From NCBI RefSeq assembly GCF_000819785.1, contig NZ_CDBK01000028.1, positions 1 to 51,773 on the forward strand: a stretch of DNA of 51,773 bases, written 5' to 3'. Position 1 is the first letter of the stretch. The number at the start of each line of letters is the position of its first letter. The notes under the pieces are model-generated. The model made no database searches, was not told the DNA's origin, and saw only the letters and a program-made list of their open reading frames with translations. This DNA comes from Aeromonas caviae. GTDB lineage: Bacteria; Pseudomonadota; Gammaproteobacteria; Enterobacterales; Aeromonadaceae. The position numbers and the translations under genes are program-made. Positions 35,217 through 45,209 of the stretch are shown here, piece by piece.

Positions 35217-37850
35217 TCAGCCGGTGTTGCGCATGCCGGCGGCGATGCCGGCGATGGTGACCATCAGCGCCTGATCCAGCTCGGGGTGCAGGGTCTCCGG
35301 GTGGTTGCGGGAGCGATTGAGCAGCTCGGCCTGCAGCACGTTGAGCGGGTCTGTGTAGGGGTTGCGCAGCTTGATGGACTCCTTGATCCAGGGCTGATCG
35401 TCCAGCAGGTCGCCCTGCGGGCGCAGTTTCAGCACTACCTCGATGGAGTCGGCAAGCTCCTGACGCAGCTGCTTGCCGAGTGCCCACAGGTTCTCCGGCA
35501 CCAGGCGGGTGTCATAGTATTCCGCCAGCCAGAGGTCGGCCTTGAGGAACACCATCTCCAGCATCTCGAGACGGGTGCGGAAGAAGGGCCACTGGCGACT
35601 CATCTCGTCCAGCACGCTCTTCTGGCCGTCGTCGATGGCCTGTTGCAATCCCTTGTGGGCGCCGAGCCAGGCCGGCAGCATCAGCCGGTTCTGGGTCCAG
35701 GCGAAGATCCAGGGGATGGCGCGCAGGCTCTCGACACCGCCGTTGGGCTTGCGCTTGGCGGGGCGGGAACCGAGCGGCAGCTTGCCGAGCTCCATCTCCG
35801 GGGTGGCGGCACGGAAGTAAGGCACGAAGTCCGGGTGACCGCGCACGATACTGCGGTAGTGATCACAGGAGACAGACGCCAGCTGCTCCATCACGGCGCG
35901 CCAGCTCTCTTTCGGCTTGGGCGGCGGCAGCAGGTTCCCCTCCAGCACGGCGCTGGTGTAGAGGTTCAGGCTCTGGATGGCCACCTTCGGCAAGCCGAAC
36001 TTGAAGCGGATCATCTCCCCCTGTTCGGTGACCCGCAGGCCGCCGCGCAGGGATCCCGGGGGTTGCGACAGGATCGCCTGATGGGCGGGGGCGCCGCCAC
36101 GGCCGACGGTACCGCCGCGGCCATGGAACAGGGTGAGGCGGATGTTGTTGGCTTCAGCCAGCGCCACCAGGGATTCCATGGCGGCGTACTGGGCCCAGCC
36201 AGCGGCCATCATGCCCGCATCCTTGGCGGAGTCGGAGTAGCCGATCATCACGTACTGACGGCCCTGGATGTAACCGCGATACCAGTCCACCGACAGCAGG
36301 CGTTCCATCACGGCGGTGCCCGCCATCAGGTCTTCCTGGGTCTCGAACAGCGGGGCAACCGGCATGCGGAACTTGCAGCCAGCTTCCTTCAGCAACAGCT
36401 GGACCGCCAAGACATCGGACGGGGCACCGGCCATGGAGATGATGTAGATGCCGAATGCATCGGGGTCGTGCTGGGCGATGACGCGACAGGTGTCGATGGT
36501 CTCGCGGGTCTCGGCACTGGGATCCCAGTCGCTCGGGATGAGGGGGCGGCGGGAGTTCAGCTCGCGCAGCAGGAAGGCCTGCTTGTCCTCTTCGCTCCAC
36601 TCGGCGTAGTCGCCCACACCCAGGTAGCGGGTCAGCTCGGAGAAGACCTGGCCGTGACGCTCGCCATCCTGACGGATGTCCAGCTTGACCAGGTGGATGC
36701 CGAAGCAGGCCAGCTTGCGCAGCACGTCCAGCAGCATGCCGTCGGCGATGTTGCCCATGCCGCAGGCGTGCAGGGAGTGGTAGCAGAGCTCCAGGGGCTC
36801 GCGCAGCTGGGCGGTGCTCTTGACCAGATCCCGGCTCTCGCTCGCCTGGCCCTGTACCTTGGCGGTCAGGTACTCCTGGGTCTCGCGCAGCTGCTCGCGC
36901 AGCTCACGCACCAGGGCGCGATAGGGTTCCGGGTTATCACCGACCCGGGCACGCACGGCGTCGGTGCAATCGGCCATGGAGAGCTCGGAGGTGAGCTCCT
37001 TGATGTCCTTGTAGAACAGGCTCACCGCCATCCAGCGGCCCAGCTCCAGCACTTCGGCGGTCACCTTGGCGGTGACGAAGGGGTTGCCGTCGCGGTCACC
37101 GCCCATCCAGGAGGTGAACTTGACCGGCGCGGCATCCAGCGGCAGCCGCACACCCAGATGGTGTTGCAGGCGCTCGTCCAGATTGCGCATGAATTCGGGG
37201 ATGGCCGGCCACAGGCTGTTTTCCACCACGGCGAAGCCCCACTTGGCTTCGTCCACCGGGGTCGGGCGCTGTTCGCGGATCTCGTTGGTGTGCCAGGCCT
37301 GGTTGACCAGCTGCTCGATGCGACTCTGGATCTTGTCCCGCTCGCGGGGCAGCAGATCGGAGAGTTCCAGGGCCTCGAGGCAGTCGTTGAGCTGCACGTG
37401 CTTGTGGATCAGGGTACGACGGGTCACCTCGGTGGGGTGAGCGGTCAGCACCAGATCGATGTCCAGCTCGCGCACGGCCTGGATGATGGCCTCCTGGGAC
37501 AGGTTGGAGGCTTTCAGCTTGTCGAACATCTGCTCCAGCGGGTCCGGGGTGCAGACCTGCTCTTCGCAGCGACGGGAGATGGTGTGGAACTGCTCCGCCA
37601 CGTTCGCCAGGTTGAGGAACTGGCTGAAGGCACGGGCCACGGGCAGCAGTTCGTCATCGGAGAGGGTACGCAGGGTGTCGAGCAGGCGCTCTCTGTCTGC
37701 CTCGTTCCCCTTGCGGGAAGACTTGGCCAGTTGGCGAATGGTCTCAATCTTGTCGAGGAAGGCCTGCCCCTGATGATCCTTGATGGATTTACCCAGCAGT
37801 TGGCCCAACATGCCTACGTTGGCCCGTAGTGCGGCGTACTTTTCGTTCAT
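35217..37850 (-). CDS. ppc: Phosphoenolpyruvate carboxylase
   Basis: 877-residue enzyme that carboxylates PEP to oxaloacetate to refill the TCA cycle. The catalytic histidine motif [13 protein letters not shown] lies near residue 135. The arginine-rich loop [16 protein letters not shown] is present, as is [20 protein letters not shown]. The C-terminus ends GMRNTG as required for activity and aspartate binding. AAGGA is 6 nt before the ATG. Two dyads lie in its promoter region (37911-37928 and 37950-37969). Confidence 0.97.
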   Translation of the reverse strand: MNEKYAALRANVGMLGQLLGKSIKDHQGQAFLDKIETIRQLAKSSRKGNEADRERLLDTLRTLSDDELLPVARAFSQFLNLANVAEQFHTISRRCEEQVCTPDPLEQMFDKLKASNLSQEAIIQAVRELDIDLVLTAHPTEVTRRTLIHKHVQLNDCLEALELSDLLPRERDKIQSRIEQLVNQAWHTNEIREQRPTPVDEAKWGFAVVENSLWPAIPEFMRNLDERLQHHLGVRLPLDAAPVKFTSWMGGDRDGNPFVTAKVTAEVLELGRWMAVSLFYKDIKELTSELSMADCTDAVRARVGDNPEPYRALVRELREQLRETQEYLTAKVQGQASESRDLVKSTAQLREPLELCYHSLHACGMGNIADGMLLDVLRKLACFGIHLVKLDIRQDGERHGQVFSELTRYLGVGDYAEWSEEDKQAFLLRELNSRRPLIPSDWDPSAETRETIDTCRVIAQHDPDAFGIYIISMAGAPSDVLAVQLLLKEAGCKFRMPVAPLFETQEDLMAGTAVMERLLSVDWYRGYIQGRQYVMIGYSDSAKDAGMMAAGWAQYAAMESLVALAEANNIRLTLFHGRGGTVGRGGAPAHQAILSQPPGSLRGGLRVTEQGEMIRFKFGLPKVAIQSLNLYTSAVLEGNLLPPPKPKESWRAVMEQLASVSCDHYRSIVRGHPDFVPYFRAATPEMELGKLPLGSRPAKRKPNGGVESLRAIPWIFAWTQNRLMLPAWLGAHKGLQQAIDDGQKSVLDEMSRQWPFFRTRLEMLEMVFLKADLWLAEYYDTRLVPENLWALGKQLRQELADSIEVVLKLRPQGDLLDDQPWIKESIKLRNPYTDPLNVLQAELLNRSRNHPETLHPELDQALMVTIAGIAAGMRNTG

Positions 37851-37910
37851 TCCACATCCTTATTTTGTTGGTGCCTCCTGACCTTCCAGGCGGGAGGCGA
37901 CCTCACTTAT

Positions 37911-37969
37911 TGTTGTGCGATTACAACATATGCTCCGTCATCTTAGGGGGACAATCTACCCAGATTGTC
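37911..37969. promoter_or_regulatory. Two inverted repeats upstream of ppc
   Basis: TGTTGT-GCGATT-ACAACA (37911-37928) and GACAATCT-ACCC-AGATTGTC (37950-37969). They fall in the 213-bp space between the argE stop and the ppc start, both read leftward. The second could be the 3' hairpin of argE mRNA or an operator over the ppc promoter; neither has a T-run. Confidence 0.4.
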
Positions 37970-38063
37970 TGCGCAAGGTCAAATAACAAGCCGATTCAGA
38001 ACATGTATTTCCCTCACCTGTCCCAAGGCGCCTGTCATGTAACTTACTTACATCCCTATTTGG

Positions 38064-39209
38064 CTAGACGCAGAAGCGCCGGATCAGGTGCTGCAGCACC
38101 GCCGTGGTCGGTTTGACGAACGACAGATCCAGGTATTCATCGGGCTGGTGGGCCTGGGTGATATGGCCTGGACCCATCACTATGGTCTCGCAACCCAGCT
38201 GCTGGATAAAGGGGGCTTCGGTGCAATAGTTCACGGACTCGGCGGCCCGGCCGCTCGCCTTTTCCGCCTCCCGCACCAGCTCGGAGTCATCCTGGCAGGC
38301 ATAGGCCGGAATGGGTTCGTGCAGGTGCTGCAGGTGCAAGCAGCCGGGCTGGTGGATCTCGATGGGGGAGAGCGCCTCTTTCAGCATGCCCATCAGCTCG
38401 TCGGGTCCCACCTGCGGGGTGGGACGCATGTCGATGTGCAGCTCGCAGCAGCCGCAGATGCGGTTCGGGCTGTCGCCCCCCTGGATGTAGCCGAGGTTCA
38501 GGGTGGGCTGGGGCACGGCGAAGCGGTGATCCGCGTACTTTTCCTTCAGATCCTGCTGGAGCCTGAGCACCTGACCCATGGCCTTGTGCATGATCTCCAT
38601 GGCATTGACGCCGTTGGCGGGATCCGAACTGTGGCCGCTTCGGCCTGTGATGCGAATGGCTTCCGACATGTGGCCCTTGTGGGCCACCACGGGCACCAGC
38701 CCGGTGGGTTCGCCGATCACCGCGTAATCGGGTTTGAGTTCGGCTGCGGCGGCGATGGCGCGGGCCCCGGCCATGGTGGTCTCTTCATCGGCGGTGGCAA
38801 GAATGCGCAGCGGCTTGCTCAGGGTCTTGAGGTCGACCTCCTTGAGCGCTTCCACGATAAAGGCGAAGAAGCCCTTCATGTCGATGGTGCCGAGCCCGTA
38901 CAGGCGGTTGCCCTCTTCGGTCACCTTGAAGGGGTCTTTGGTCCAGGCTCCTTCATCGAAGGGAACGGTATCCGTGTGACCCGCGAGCAGCAGCCCCCCT
39001 TCTCCCTGACCATAGGTTGCCACCAGGTTGAACTTGCCCGGCAGATCCGGCAGGGCCGTGACCTCGCACTGGAACCCAAGCTGGCCGAACCAGTCGGCCA
39101 GCAGCCGGATCACCGCCTCGTTGCTCTGATCCCAGCGAGTATCCGTGCTGCTGATAGAGGGAATCGCAATAATATTCTTATAAAGTGAAAAAAAATCCAG
39201 TTTGGCCAT
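38064..39209 (-). CDS. argE: Acetylornithine deacetylase
   Basis: 381-residue M20-family zinc hydrolase that removes acetyl from N-acetylornithine to give ornithine. Metal ligands lie in [31 protein letters not shown] and [15 protein letters not shown], with a later [20 protein letters not shown] segment typical of ArgE. The start at 39209 follows GGAGGAG; the frame runs on to 39260 without similarity. It is divergent from argCBFGH with shared ArgR boxes. Confidence 0.95.
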   Translation of the reverse strand: MAKLDFFSLYKNIIAIPSISSTDTRWDQSNEAVIRLLADWFGQLGFQCEVTALPDLPGKFNLVATYGQGEGGLLLAGHTDTVPFDEGAWTKDPFKVTEEGNRLYGLGTIDMKGFFAFIVEALKEVDLKTLSKPLRILATADEETTMAGARAIAAAAELKPDYAVIGEPTGLVPVVAHKGHMSEAIRITGRSGHSSDPANGVNAMEIMHKAMGQVLRLQQDLKEKYADHRFAVPQPTLNLGYIQGGDSPNRICGCCELHIDMRPTPQVGPDELMGMLKEALSPIEIHQPGCLHLQHLHEPIPAYACQDDSELVREAEKASGRAAESVNYCTEAPFIQQLGCETIVMGPGHITQAHQPDEYLDLSFVKPTTAVLQHLIRRFCV

Positions 39210-39243
39210 CAGCTCCTCCTTGCGTCCCCGGAGTGTTTCTGTT

Positions 39244-39282
39244 AGAAAATACAAATGCAAAGTGAGTGCATGAATATTCTGT
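39244..39282. promoter_or_regulatory. Pair of ARG boxes and argE promoter
   Basis: Two 18-bp ARG-box-like sequences (39244-39261 and 39265-39282) are separated by 3 bp, the spacing usual for ArgR hexamer sites. The right box has TGCAT-GAAT-ATTCT, the left box AAAAT-ACAA-ATGCA. On the minus strand TTCATG (39269-39274) and TATTTT (39246-39251), 17 bp apart, form a promoter for argE inside the boxes, so ArgR would block it directly. Confidence 0.7.
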
Positions 39283-39325
39283 TCGAGTGCTCATCGACAA
39301 GGCCTCTAGTTGTAAGGGAAAGTTA

Positions 39326-39370
39326 ATGTTCTGTCACCTGATCTGTAACCGACGACGCATATCCGCCTGA
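39326..39370 (+). CDS. Candidate arginine leader peptide (14 aa)
   Basis: ATG at 39326 to TGA at 39368-39370 encodes MFCHLICNRRRISA, with three consecutive arginine codons CGA CGA CGC at 39350-39358; CGA is usually a slowly read codon. AAGGGAA (39314-39320) is well placed as Shine-Dalgarno. It lies about 100 bp before argC and is followed at once by alternative RNA stems. This is the layout of an amino-acid attenuator leader, but its expression is unproven. Confidence 0.5.
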   Translation: MFCHLICNRRRISA

Positions 39371-39437
39371 ATTGCCCCTCCGCACTCGTTGCATCAAAGG
39401 GGCGATAGCCGACCCCTTGCACCGCAGCACCATGCTG
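39371..39437 (+). promoter_or_regulatory. Mutually exclusive RNA stems in the argC leader
   Basis: Segment 1, ATTGCCCCT (39371-39379), can pair with segment 2, AGGGGCGAT (39398-39406). Alternatively AAGGGG (39397-39402) of segment 2 can pair with segment 3, CCCCTT (39413-39418). A further small hairpin CAGCA/TGCTG follows at 39425-39437. No T-run is present, so any effect would be through Rho, pausing or translation rather than a standard intrinsic terminator. Confidence 0.45.
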
Positions 39438-39470
39438 TGAATTTCGAACCCAGACTTGGAATACTCAAAC

Positions 39471-40478
39471 ATGCTTAAGACCGTTATCGTCGGTGCCAGT
39501 GGCTACGCGGGGGCCGAACTGGCCGCTCTGGTCCAGAACCATCCACAACTCGAGCTGTTCGGCCTCTATGTTTCCGCCGGCAGCCAGGACGCCCACAAGC
39601 GCTTCTCTTCCCTGCATCCCCAGTGGGTGGGCAAGCTGGATCAGCCGCTGCTGCCCCTGGACGAAGACGGCATGACCCGGATCCTGACCCAGGCCGATCT
39701 GGTGGTGCTGGCTACTGCTCACGAGGTGAGTGCGGAACTCGCGCCCAAGTTCCTGGCCAAGGGGTTGCCGGTGTTCGATCTCTCCGGTGCCTTCCGGGTC
39801 AACGATCAGCAGTTCTACTCCTCCTTCTACGGCTTCACCCACGAGAATGAGCAGTGGCTGGAGCAGGCCGCCTACGGTCTGGCCGAGTGGAATGCCGATG
39901 CCGTCAAGGCCGCCCAGCTGATTGCCGTGCCGGGATGCTACCCGACCGCCTCCCTGTGCGCCCTCAAGCCGCTGCAACAGGCCGGGCTGATTGCCCAGGG
40001 GTGGCAGCCCATCATCAATGCGGTTTCCGGCGTCTCCGGGGCTGGTCGCAAGGCCGCCATCAACACCAGTTTCTGCGAAGTGAGCCTCAATCCCTACGGC
40101 ACCTTCAATCACAGGCACCAGCCGGAGATCAGCCACCACCTCGGCAAGGAGGTGCTGTTCCAGCCCCACCTCGGCAACTATGTGCGGGGCATCCTGGCCA
40201 CCATCTATGTGCAACTGGCGGAAGGGGTGACGCCGACCCAGGTGGATCAGGCCTACCTCAAGGCCTACGAAGGCAAGCCGCTGGTACGCCTCACCGGCCA
40301 GATGCCCTCCATCCGTGGCGTGGCGAGCACGCCCTACTGCGACATCGCCTGGCAGCAGCAGGGCAACATGCTGGTGGTGGTTTCTGCCATCGACAACCTG
40401 CTCAAGGGGGCCGCCTCGCAAGCCATGCAGTGCATAAATATCAAGTTTGGTTTTGAACCGGCCACCGGCCTGATTTAA
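39471..40478 (+). CDS. argC: N-acetyl-gamma-glutamyl-phosphate reductase
   Basis: 335-residue NADPH-dependent reductase, third step of arginine synthesis. Rossmann start [20 protein letters not shown], catalytic Cys156 in [14 protein letters not shown], and [15 protein letters not shown] downstream. The start at 39471 aligns with the E. coli N-terminus; its Shine-Dalgarno is weak (GGA), which would suit control by leader structure. It is first in the argCBFGH series. Confidence 0.96.
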   Translation: MLKTVIVGASGYAGAELAALVQNHPQLELFGLYVSAGSQDAHKRFSSLHPQWVGKLDQPLLPLDEDGMTRILTQADLVVLATAHEVSAELAPKFLAKGLPVFDLSGAFRVNDQQFYSSFYGFTHENEQWLEQAAYGLAEWNADAVKAAQLIAVPGCYPTASLCALKPLQQAGLIAQGWQPIINAVSGVSGAGRKAAINTSFCEVSLNPYGTFNHRHQPEISHHLGKEVLFQPHLGNYVRGILATIYVQLAEGVTPTQVDQAYLKAYEGKPLVRLTGQMPSIRGVASTPYCDIAWQQQGNMLVVVSAIDNLLKGAASQAMQCINIKFGFEPATGLI

Positions 40479-40501
40479 CGCTTTAAGAAAGGATCGAGAA
40501 G

Positions 40502-41281
40502 ATGGACAAGCAGACGCTGGTAATCAAGTTGGGTGGTGCCCTGATCGAGAACGACGAGGCCCTGACTGCCCTGTTCGCCACCCTGAAGACCTTCCTGGAT
40601 GATCAGCACCGTCCTCTGGTGCTGGTGCACGGTGGTGGCTGCCTGGTGGACGACCTGCTCAAGGGGCTGGGCATGACCTCCACCAAGAAGAACGGCCTGC
40701 GGGTGACCCCGTTCGAGCAGATCCCCGTGATTGCCGGTGCCCTGGCCGGGACCGCCAACAAGATGATGATGGCCAAGGCCATCTCCACCGGCATTCCTGC
40801 TGTGGGTCTGTGCCTCGCCGACGGCGGTCTGTGCCAGGTGACCCAGCTCGATCCGGATCTCGGTGCGGTCGGTGACTGCAAACCGGGCAACCCGGCGCTG
40901 GTGGCCGGCATCCTGGGGCAGGGCTTCCTGCCGGTGGTGAGCTCCATCGGCATCACCGCCGACGGACAGATGATGAACGTCAATGCGGATCAGGCGGCCA
41001 CCGCCATCGCCGAAGCGCTGGGCGCCGATCTGGTGATGCTGTCGGATGTGAGCGGCATTCTGGATGGCAAGGGCAAGCTGGTGCCGCAACTGGACAAGCA
41101 GAGCGCGCTGGACCTGATGGAGAAGGGGGTTATCACGGACGGCATGGCCGTCAAGGTGAAAGCCGCCCTGCATGCCGCCGAAACCCTGGGCAAGCCGGTC
41201 TGTGTCGCCAGCTGGCGCTACCCGGATCAGCTGCTCAAGCTGCTGGCTGGCGGCGCGGTCGGCACCCAGGTCACCCTCTGA
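40502..41281 (+). CDS. argB: Acetylglutamate kinase
   Basis: 259-residue amino-acid kinase, second step of arginine synthesis. It has the N-terminal [20 protein letters not shown], the [20 protein letters not shown] glycine-rich loop, and [20 protein letters not shown] near the ATP site. Length is that of the short, arginine-insensitive enteric type, which lacks the N-terminal helix of feedback-inhibited kinases. It begins 23 bp after argC. Confidence 0.95.
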   Translation: MDKQTLVIKLGGALIENDEALTALFATLKTFLDDQHRPLVLVHGGGCLVDDLLKGLGMTSTKKNGLRVTPFEQIPVIAGALAGTANKMMMAKAISTGIPAVGLCLADGGLCQVTQLDPDLGAVGDCKPGNPALVAGILGQGFLPVVSSIGITADGQMMNVNADQAATAIAEALGADLVMLSDVSGILDGKGKLVPQLDKQSALDLMEKGVITDGMAVKVKAALHAAETLGKPVCVASWRYPDQLLKLLAGGAVGTQVTL

Positions 41282-41306
41282 TCTCCACCGGGAAAAGGAC
41301 AATCCG

Positions 41307-42224
41307 ATGCAACATCTTCTGAAAGACAGTGATTTAAGCAAGGCCCAGATCGAGGCGCTGCTGGCGCTAGGCAAGGCGGTCAAGGCCGATCCGAAGAAAT
41401 ACAGCCAGGCCCTGGCGGGCAAGAGCGTGGTCACCCTGTTCGAGAAGCCCTCCCTGCGTACCCGGGTCACCTTCGACATCGGCATCGCCAAACTGGGCGG
41501 TCACAGCGTCTATCTGGATCAGCAGAACGGGGCGCTCGGCAAGCGGGAGTCGGTGAAGGATTTCGCCAGCAACCTGTCCCGCTGGTGTGACGCCATCGTC
41601 GCCCGGGTGTTCGATCACCAGACCCTGGTCGAGCTGGCCGAGTTCGGCTCGGTGCCTGTGGTCAACAGCCTGTGCAACCTCTACCACCCCTGCCAGGGGC
41701 TGGCGGATTTCATGACCATCAGCGAGCACTACAGCGATCTGTCCAAGGTGAAGCTGGCCTATCTCGGCGATGGCAACAACGTGAGCCACTCCCTGCTGCT
41801 GCTGGGGGCGACCCTCGGTACCGACGTGACCCTGGTCTGCCCGAAAGGCCATGGCCCGGATACCCAGATCTTCCTGCAGGCCCAGGCACTGGCAGCTCAA
41901 TCTGGCGCGACCATACATATCAGCGATGATGTCGCGGATATCGAAGGCTTTGACGTGGTTTATACCGATACCTGGGTTTCCATGGGTGACAACACACCAA
42001 TGGAGCAGGTAAAAGATATCTTCATGCCTTATCAGATCAACCAGGCCCTGCTCGATCGGACCGGCATCCAGCATGTGCTGCACTGCCAGCCGGCCCACCG
42101 GGAGCTGGAGATCACCTCGGAGGTCATGGACGGCCCAGCCTCCCTCATCATGGATGAGGCAGAAAACCGGATGCATATCCAGAACGCCGTGCTGCTGACC
42201 CTGTTCGGACAGGGCCAGAAGTAA
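41307..42224 (+). CDS. argF: Ornithine carbamoyltransferase
   Basis: 305-residue enzyme making citrulline from ornithine and carbamoyl phosphate. The carbamoyl-phosphate motif reads KPSLRTRVTFD (SLRTR rather than STRTR). The ornithine loop DTWVSMGDN is intact, and the C-terminal motif is HCQPAHRE (residues 259-266), where most relatives have HCLP. The SMG loop argues for ornithine rather than acetyl- or succinyl-ornithine. The start at 41307 follows AAAAGGA; the upstream open frame is not coding. It begins 25 bp after argB. Confidence 0.94.
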   Translation: MQHLLKDSDLSKAQIEALLALGKAVKADPKKYSQALAGKSVVTLFEKPSLRTRVTFDIGIAKLGGHSVYLDQQNGALGKRESVKDFASNLSRWCDAIVARVFDHQTLVELAEFGSVPVVNSLCNLYHPCQGLADFMTISEHYSDLSKVKLAYLGDGNNVSHSLLLLGATLGTDVTLVCPKGHGPDTQIFLQAQALAAQSGATIHISDDVADIEGFDVVYTDTWVSMGDNTPMEQVKDIFMPYQINQALLDRTGIQHVLHCQPAHRELEITSEVMDGPASLIMDEAENRMHIQNAVLLTLFGQGQK

Positions 42225-42280
42225 TCCGGCAACCGACCCGGAATCACCCCTTTTTATCGAATCATCACGGAGAGAAGTAA

Positions 42281-43516
42281 ATGAGCGGAATCAACAAGAT
42301 CGTACTGGCTTACTCGGGCGGACTGGATACCTCGGCCATCATTCCCTGGCTGAAGGAGCACTATGACGCTGAAATCATCGCCTTCGTCGCCGACGTGGGC
42401 CAGGAGCGTGACGATCTGGAAGGGATCGAGCAGAAGGCCATCGCCTCCGGCGCGGTCAAGTGCATCGTCAAGGATCTGCGGGAAGAGTTCGTCAAAGAGT
42501 ATGTCTACCCGACCCTGAAGACCGGTGCAGTCTATGAAGGCACCTACCTGCTGGGCACCTCCATGGCTCGTCCGGTGATCGCCAAGGCCATGGTCGAGGC
42601 TGCCCTGGCAGAAGGGGCTGATGCCATCTCCCACGGTTGCACCGGCAAGGGCAACGACCAGGTGCGGTTCGAAGGGGCGGTGGCTGCCCTGGCGCCCCAG
42701 CTGAAAGTGATCGCCCCGTGGCGGTTGTGGGACATGCGTTCCCGGGAAGATCTGCTGGCCTATCTGGAAGCCCGCAACATCCCCTGCAAGGCGACCCTGA
42801 AGAAGATCTACAGCCGCGACGCCAACGCCTGGCACATCTCCACCGAGGGTGGCGAGCTGGAGAGCACCTGGAACGAGCCGTCCGAAGCCGTCTGGCAGTG
42901 GACCGTCTCTGCAGAGGATGCCCCGAACGAGCCGGAATACGTCAAGCTGACCGTGGCCAAGGGCGAAGTGGTCGCCGTTGACGACCAGCCGCTCAGCCCG
43001 CACCAGATCCTGACCACCCTGAACGAGCGTGCCGGCAAGCACGGCGTGGGCCGGATCGACATCACCGAGAACCGGATGGTGGGCATGAAGTCCCGTGGCT
43101 GCTACGAGACCCCGGGTGGTACCGTGATGGTTGCCGCACTGCGCGCCGTGGAAGAGCTGGTACTGGACAGACCGACCCGCGCCTGGCGGGAAAAGCTGGG
43201 TGCCGAGTTCTCTCACCTGGTGTATGACGGTCGCTGGTTCACCCCGCTGTGCAAGGCCATTGTCGCCTCCGCCAACGCCATCGCCGAGGAGCTCGACGGT
43301 GAAGTGGTGCTGAAGATGTACAAGGGTCAGGTCACCGCGGTGCAGAAGAAGTCGCCGAACAGCCTCTATTCCGAAGACTTCGCCACCTTCGGTGCCGACG
43401 AAGTGTACGACCAGAGCCATGCCGAAGGCTTCATCCGTCTCTACACCCTGGCGAGCCGGATCCGCGCCATGAAGGAGCAGCATCAAGCCATCGGTGGCGA
43501 CCATACCCACGGCTAA
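42281..43516 (+). CDS. argG: Argininosuccinate synthase
   Basis: 411-residue ATP-dependent ligase joining citrulline and aspartate. It has the PP-loop [37 protein letters not shown], and [26 protein letters not shown] precedes the ATG. A T-tailed hairpin follows the gene, so argH may be transcribed partly separately. Confidence 0.96.
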   Translation: MSGINKIVLAYSGGLDTSAIIPWLKEHYDAEIIAFVADVGQERDDLEGIEQKAIASGAVKCIVKDLREEFVKEYVYPTLKTGAVYEGTYLLGTSMARPVIAKAMVEAALAEGADAISHGCTGKGNDQVRFEGAVAALAPQLKVIAPWRLWDMRSREDLLAYLEARNIPCKATLKKIYSRDANAWHISTEGGELESTWNEPSEAVWQWTVSAEDAPNEPEYVKLTVAKGEVVAVDDQPLSPHQILTTLNERAGKHGVGRIDITENRMVGMKSRGCYETPGGTVMVAALRAVEELVLDRPTRAWREKLGAEFSHLVYDGRWFTPLCKAIVASANAIAEELDGEVVLKMYKGQVTAVQKKSPNSLYSEDFATFGADEVYDQSHAEGFIRLYTLASRIRAMKEQHQAIGGDHTHG

Positions 43517-43540
43517 ACAAGCGCTATCACCCGTTGATTC

Positions 43541-43563
43541 GAGGGGGCATGGCCCCCTCTTTT
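43541..43563 (+). terminator. Hairpin with T-run after argG
   Basis: GAGGGGGC (43541-43548), loop ATG plus neighbour, GCCCCCTC (43552-43559), then TTTT. It lies in the 202-bp argG-argH gap, so argH might rely on read-through or its own promoter. Confidence 0.7.
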
Positions 43564-43718
43564 ACAGGCAGAGAGGCCCTTTGCCATCCTCATCGGGTGT
43601 GACAAGAGCGGCTGCGCCCTGGCCGCTTCTGTGAGATAACAGGCTCGCAGAAAAACAGGGCAAGATTTCAAGTTCGACGGCGCAAGGCGCCGCCGACAAC
43701 GCATTCAAGGAGAGCAGT

Positions 43719-45104
43719 ATGGCACTTTGGGGTGGACGCTTCAGTCAGGGAGCCGATAGCCGGTTCAAGCAGTTCAACGATTCGCTGCGGTTCGACTACC
43801 GTCTGGCGGAGCAGGATATTCAAGGCTCCATGGCCTGGGCCAAAGCGCTGGTCAAGGTGGGCGTGTTGACCGAGGGTGAGCAGGCCAAGTTGCAGCAGGC
43901 GATGGAGGTACTGCTCGCCTCGGTGCAACAGGATCCCCAGCAGATCCTGAACTCGGACGCCGAAGACATCCACTCCTGGGTCGAGAGCCAGCTCATCGAC
44001 GCCGTCGGCGCCCTTGGCAAGAAGCTGCACACCGGTCGCTCGCGCAACGATCAGGTCGCCACCGACCTCAAGCTCTGGTGCAAGGCACAGGGTGAACTGC
44101 TGCTCGGCTCCATTACCGCCCTGCAACAAGGGTTGGTGGCCTCCGCCCGTGCCAACCAGGCCGCGGTGCTGCCCGGTTACACCCACCTGCAGCGGGCCCA
44201 GCCGGTCACTTACGCCCACTGGGCCCTGGCCTATGTGGAGATGCTGGAGCGGGACCATTCCCGTCTGCAGGATGCCCTCAAGCGCCTCGACACCAGCCCC
44301 CTCGGCTGCGGCGCCCTGGCAGGCACCGCCTATGCCATCGACCGCGAAGCCCTGGCGCTCGACATGGGCTTTAGCGGCGCGACCCGCAACAGCCTGGATT
44401 CGGTGTCCGATCGGGATCACGTGGTGGAGCTGATGCACGTGGCGTCGCTCTCCATGACCCACCTGTCGCGGTTTGCCGAAGACCTTATCTTCTACAACAC
44501 AGGTGAAGCCGGTTTTGTGGAGCTCTCCGATGCGGTGACCTCAGGTTCCTCTCTGATGCCCCAGAAGAAGAACCCGGACGCGCTGGAGCTCATTCGTGGC
44601 AAGACCGGCCGGGTGGTCGGCGCCCAGATGGGCATGTTGATGAGCCTCAAGGCGTTGCCGCTGGCCTACAACAAGGACATGCAGGAAGACAAAGAGGGGC
44701 TGTTCGACGCCCTCGACACCTGGCACGACTGCCTCGACATGGCGGCCCTGGTGCTGATCGATCTGAAGGTCAATGGCGAGCGTACCAAGGCGGCGGCCCA
44801 GGGCGGCTACGCCAACGCCACCGAGCTGGCGGACTATCTGGTGGCCAAGGGCATCCCGTTCCGTGAGGCGCACCATATCGTCGGCGAGACTGTGGTCTAT
44901 GCGATCCAGGTGAAAAAGCCCCTGGAAGAGCTCTCCCTCCCCGAGTTCCAGCGCTTCAGCCCCGTGGTGGGGGAAGATGTTTACCCGAACCTGGAGCTGG
45001 AAGCGACCCTGGCCAAGCGGGTCGCCAAAGGCGGCGTCGCCCGCGAGCAGATAGAGGCAGCTCTCACCGCCGCCGAAGCCTGGCTGAGCAAGCGGGCGGG
45101 TTAA
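43719..45104 (+). CDS. argH: Argininosuccinate lyase
   Basis: 461-residue enzyme releasing arginine and fumarate, the last step of the pathway. It has the fumarase-superfamily signature [20 protein letters not shown], together with [17 protein letters not shown] and [20 protein letters not shown]. Unlike the ArgH-ArgA fusion known in Vibrio and relatives, it stops at normal argH length with no acetyltransferase domain. AAGGAGAG precedes the ATG. A strong terminator follows. Confidence 0.96.
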   Translation: MALWGGRFSQGADSRFKQFNDSLRFDYRLAEQDIQGSMAWAKALVKVGVLTEGEQAKLQQAMEVLLASVQQDPQQILNSDAEDIHSWVESQLIDAVGALGKKLHTGRSRNDQVATDLKLWCKAQGELLLGSITALQQGLVASARANQAAVLPGYTHLQRAQPVTYAHWALAYVEMLERDHSRLQDALKRLDTSPLGCGALAGTAYAIDREALALDMGFSGATRNSLDSVSDRDHVVELMHVASLSMTHLSRFAEDLIFYNTGEAGFVELSDAVTSGSSLMPQKKNPDALELIRGKTGRVVGAQMGMLMSLKALPLAYNKDMQEDKEGLFDALDTWHDCLDMAALVLIDLKVNGERTKAAAQGGYANATELADYLVAKGIPFREAHHIVGETVVYAIQVKKPLEELSLPEFQRFSPVVGEDVYPNLELEATLAKRVAKGGVAREQIEAALTAAEAWLSKRAG

Positions 45105-45139
45105 GCCAACCGGCTTGCCATGGGAGTAAGAAGGCAGAA

Positions 45140-45166
45140 CGGCAACCCCAGGGTTGCCGTTTTTTT
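45140..45166 (+). terminator. Strong intrinsic terminator after argH
   Basis: CGGCAACCC (45140-45148), loop CA, GGGTTGCCG (45151-45159), then a run of seven T. Classical rho-independent form. Confidence 0.93.
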
Positions 45167-45209
45167 ATGGGCACGCCTCGGCGCCGTGAGGCGCGTTGAC
45201 CAGGCGCTG

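Noticed and set aside
35100..37829. 909-codon open frame on the plus strand across ppc
   Set aside because: Antisense of a well-supported gene. The composition (His, Gln, Gly rich) is that of a reversed frame, with no motifs.
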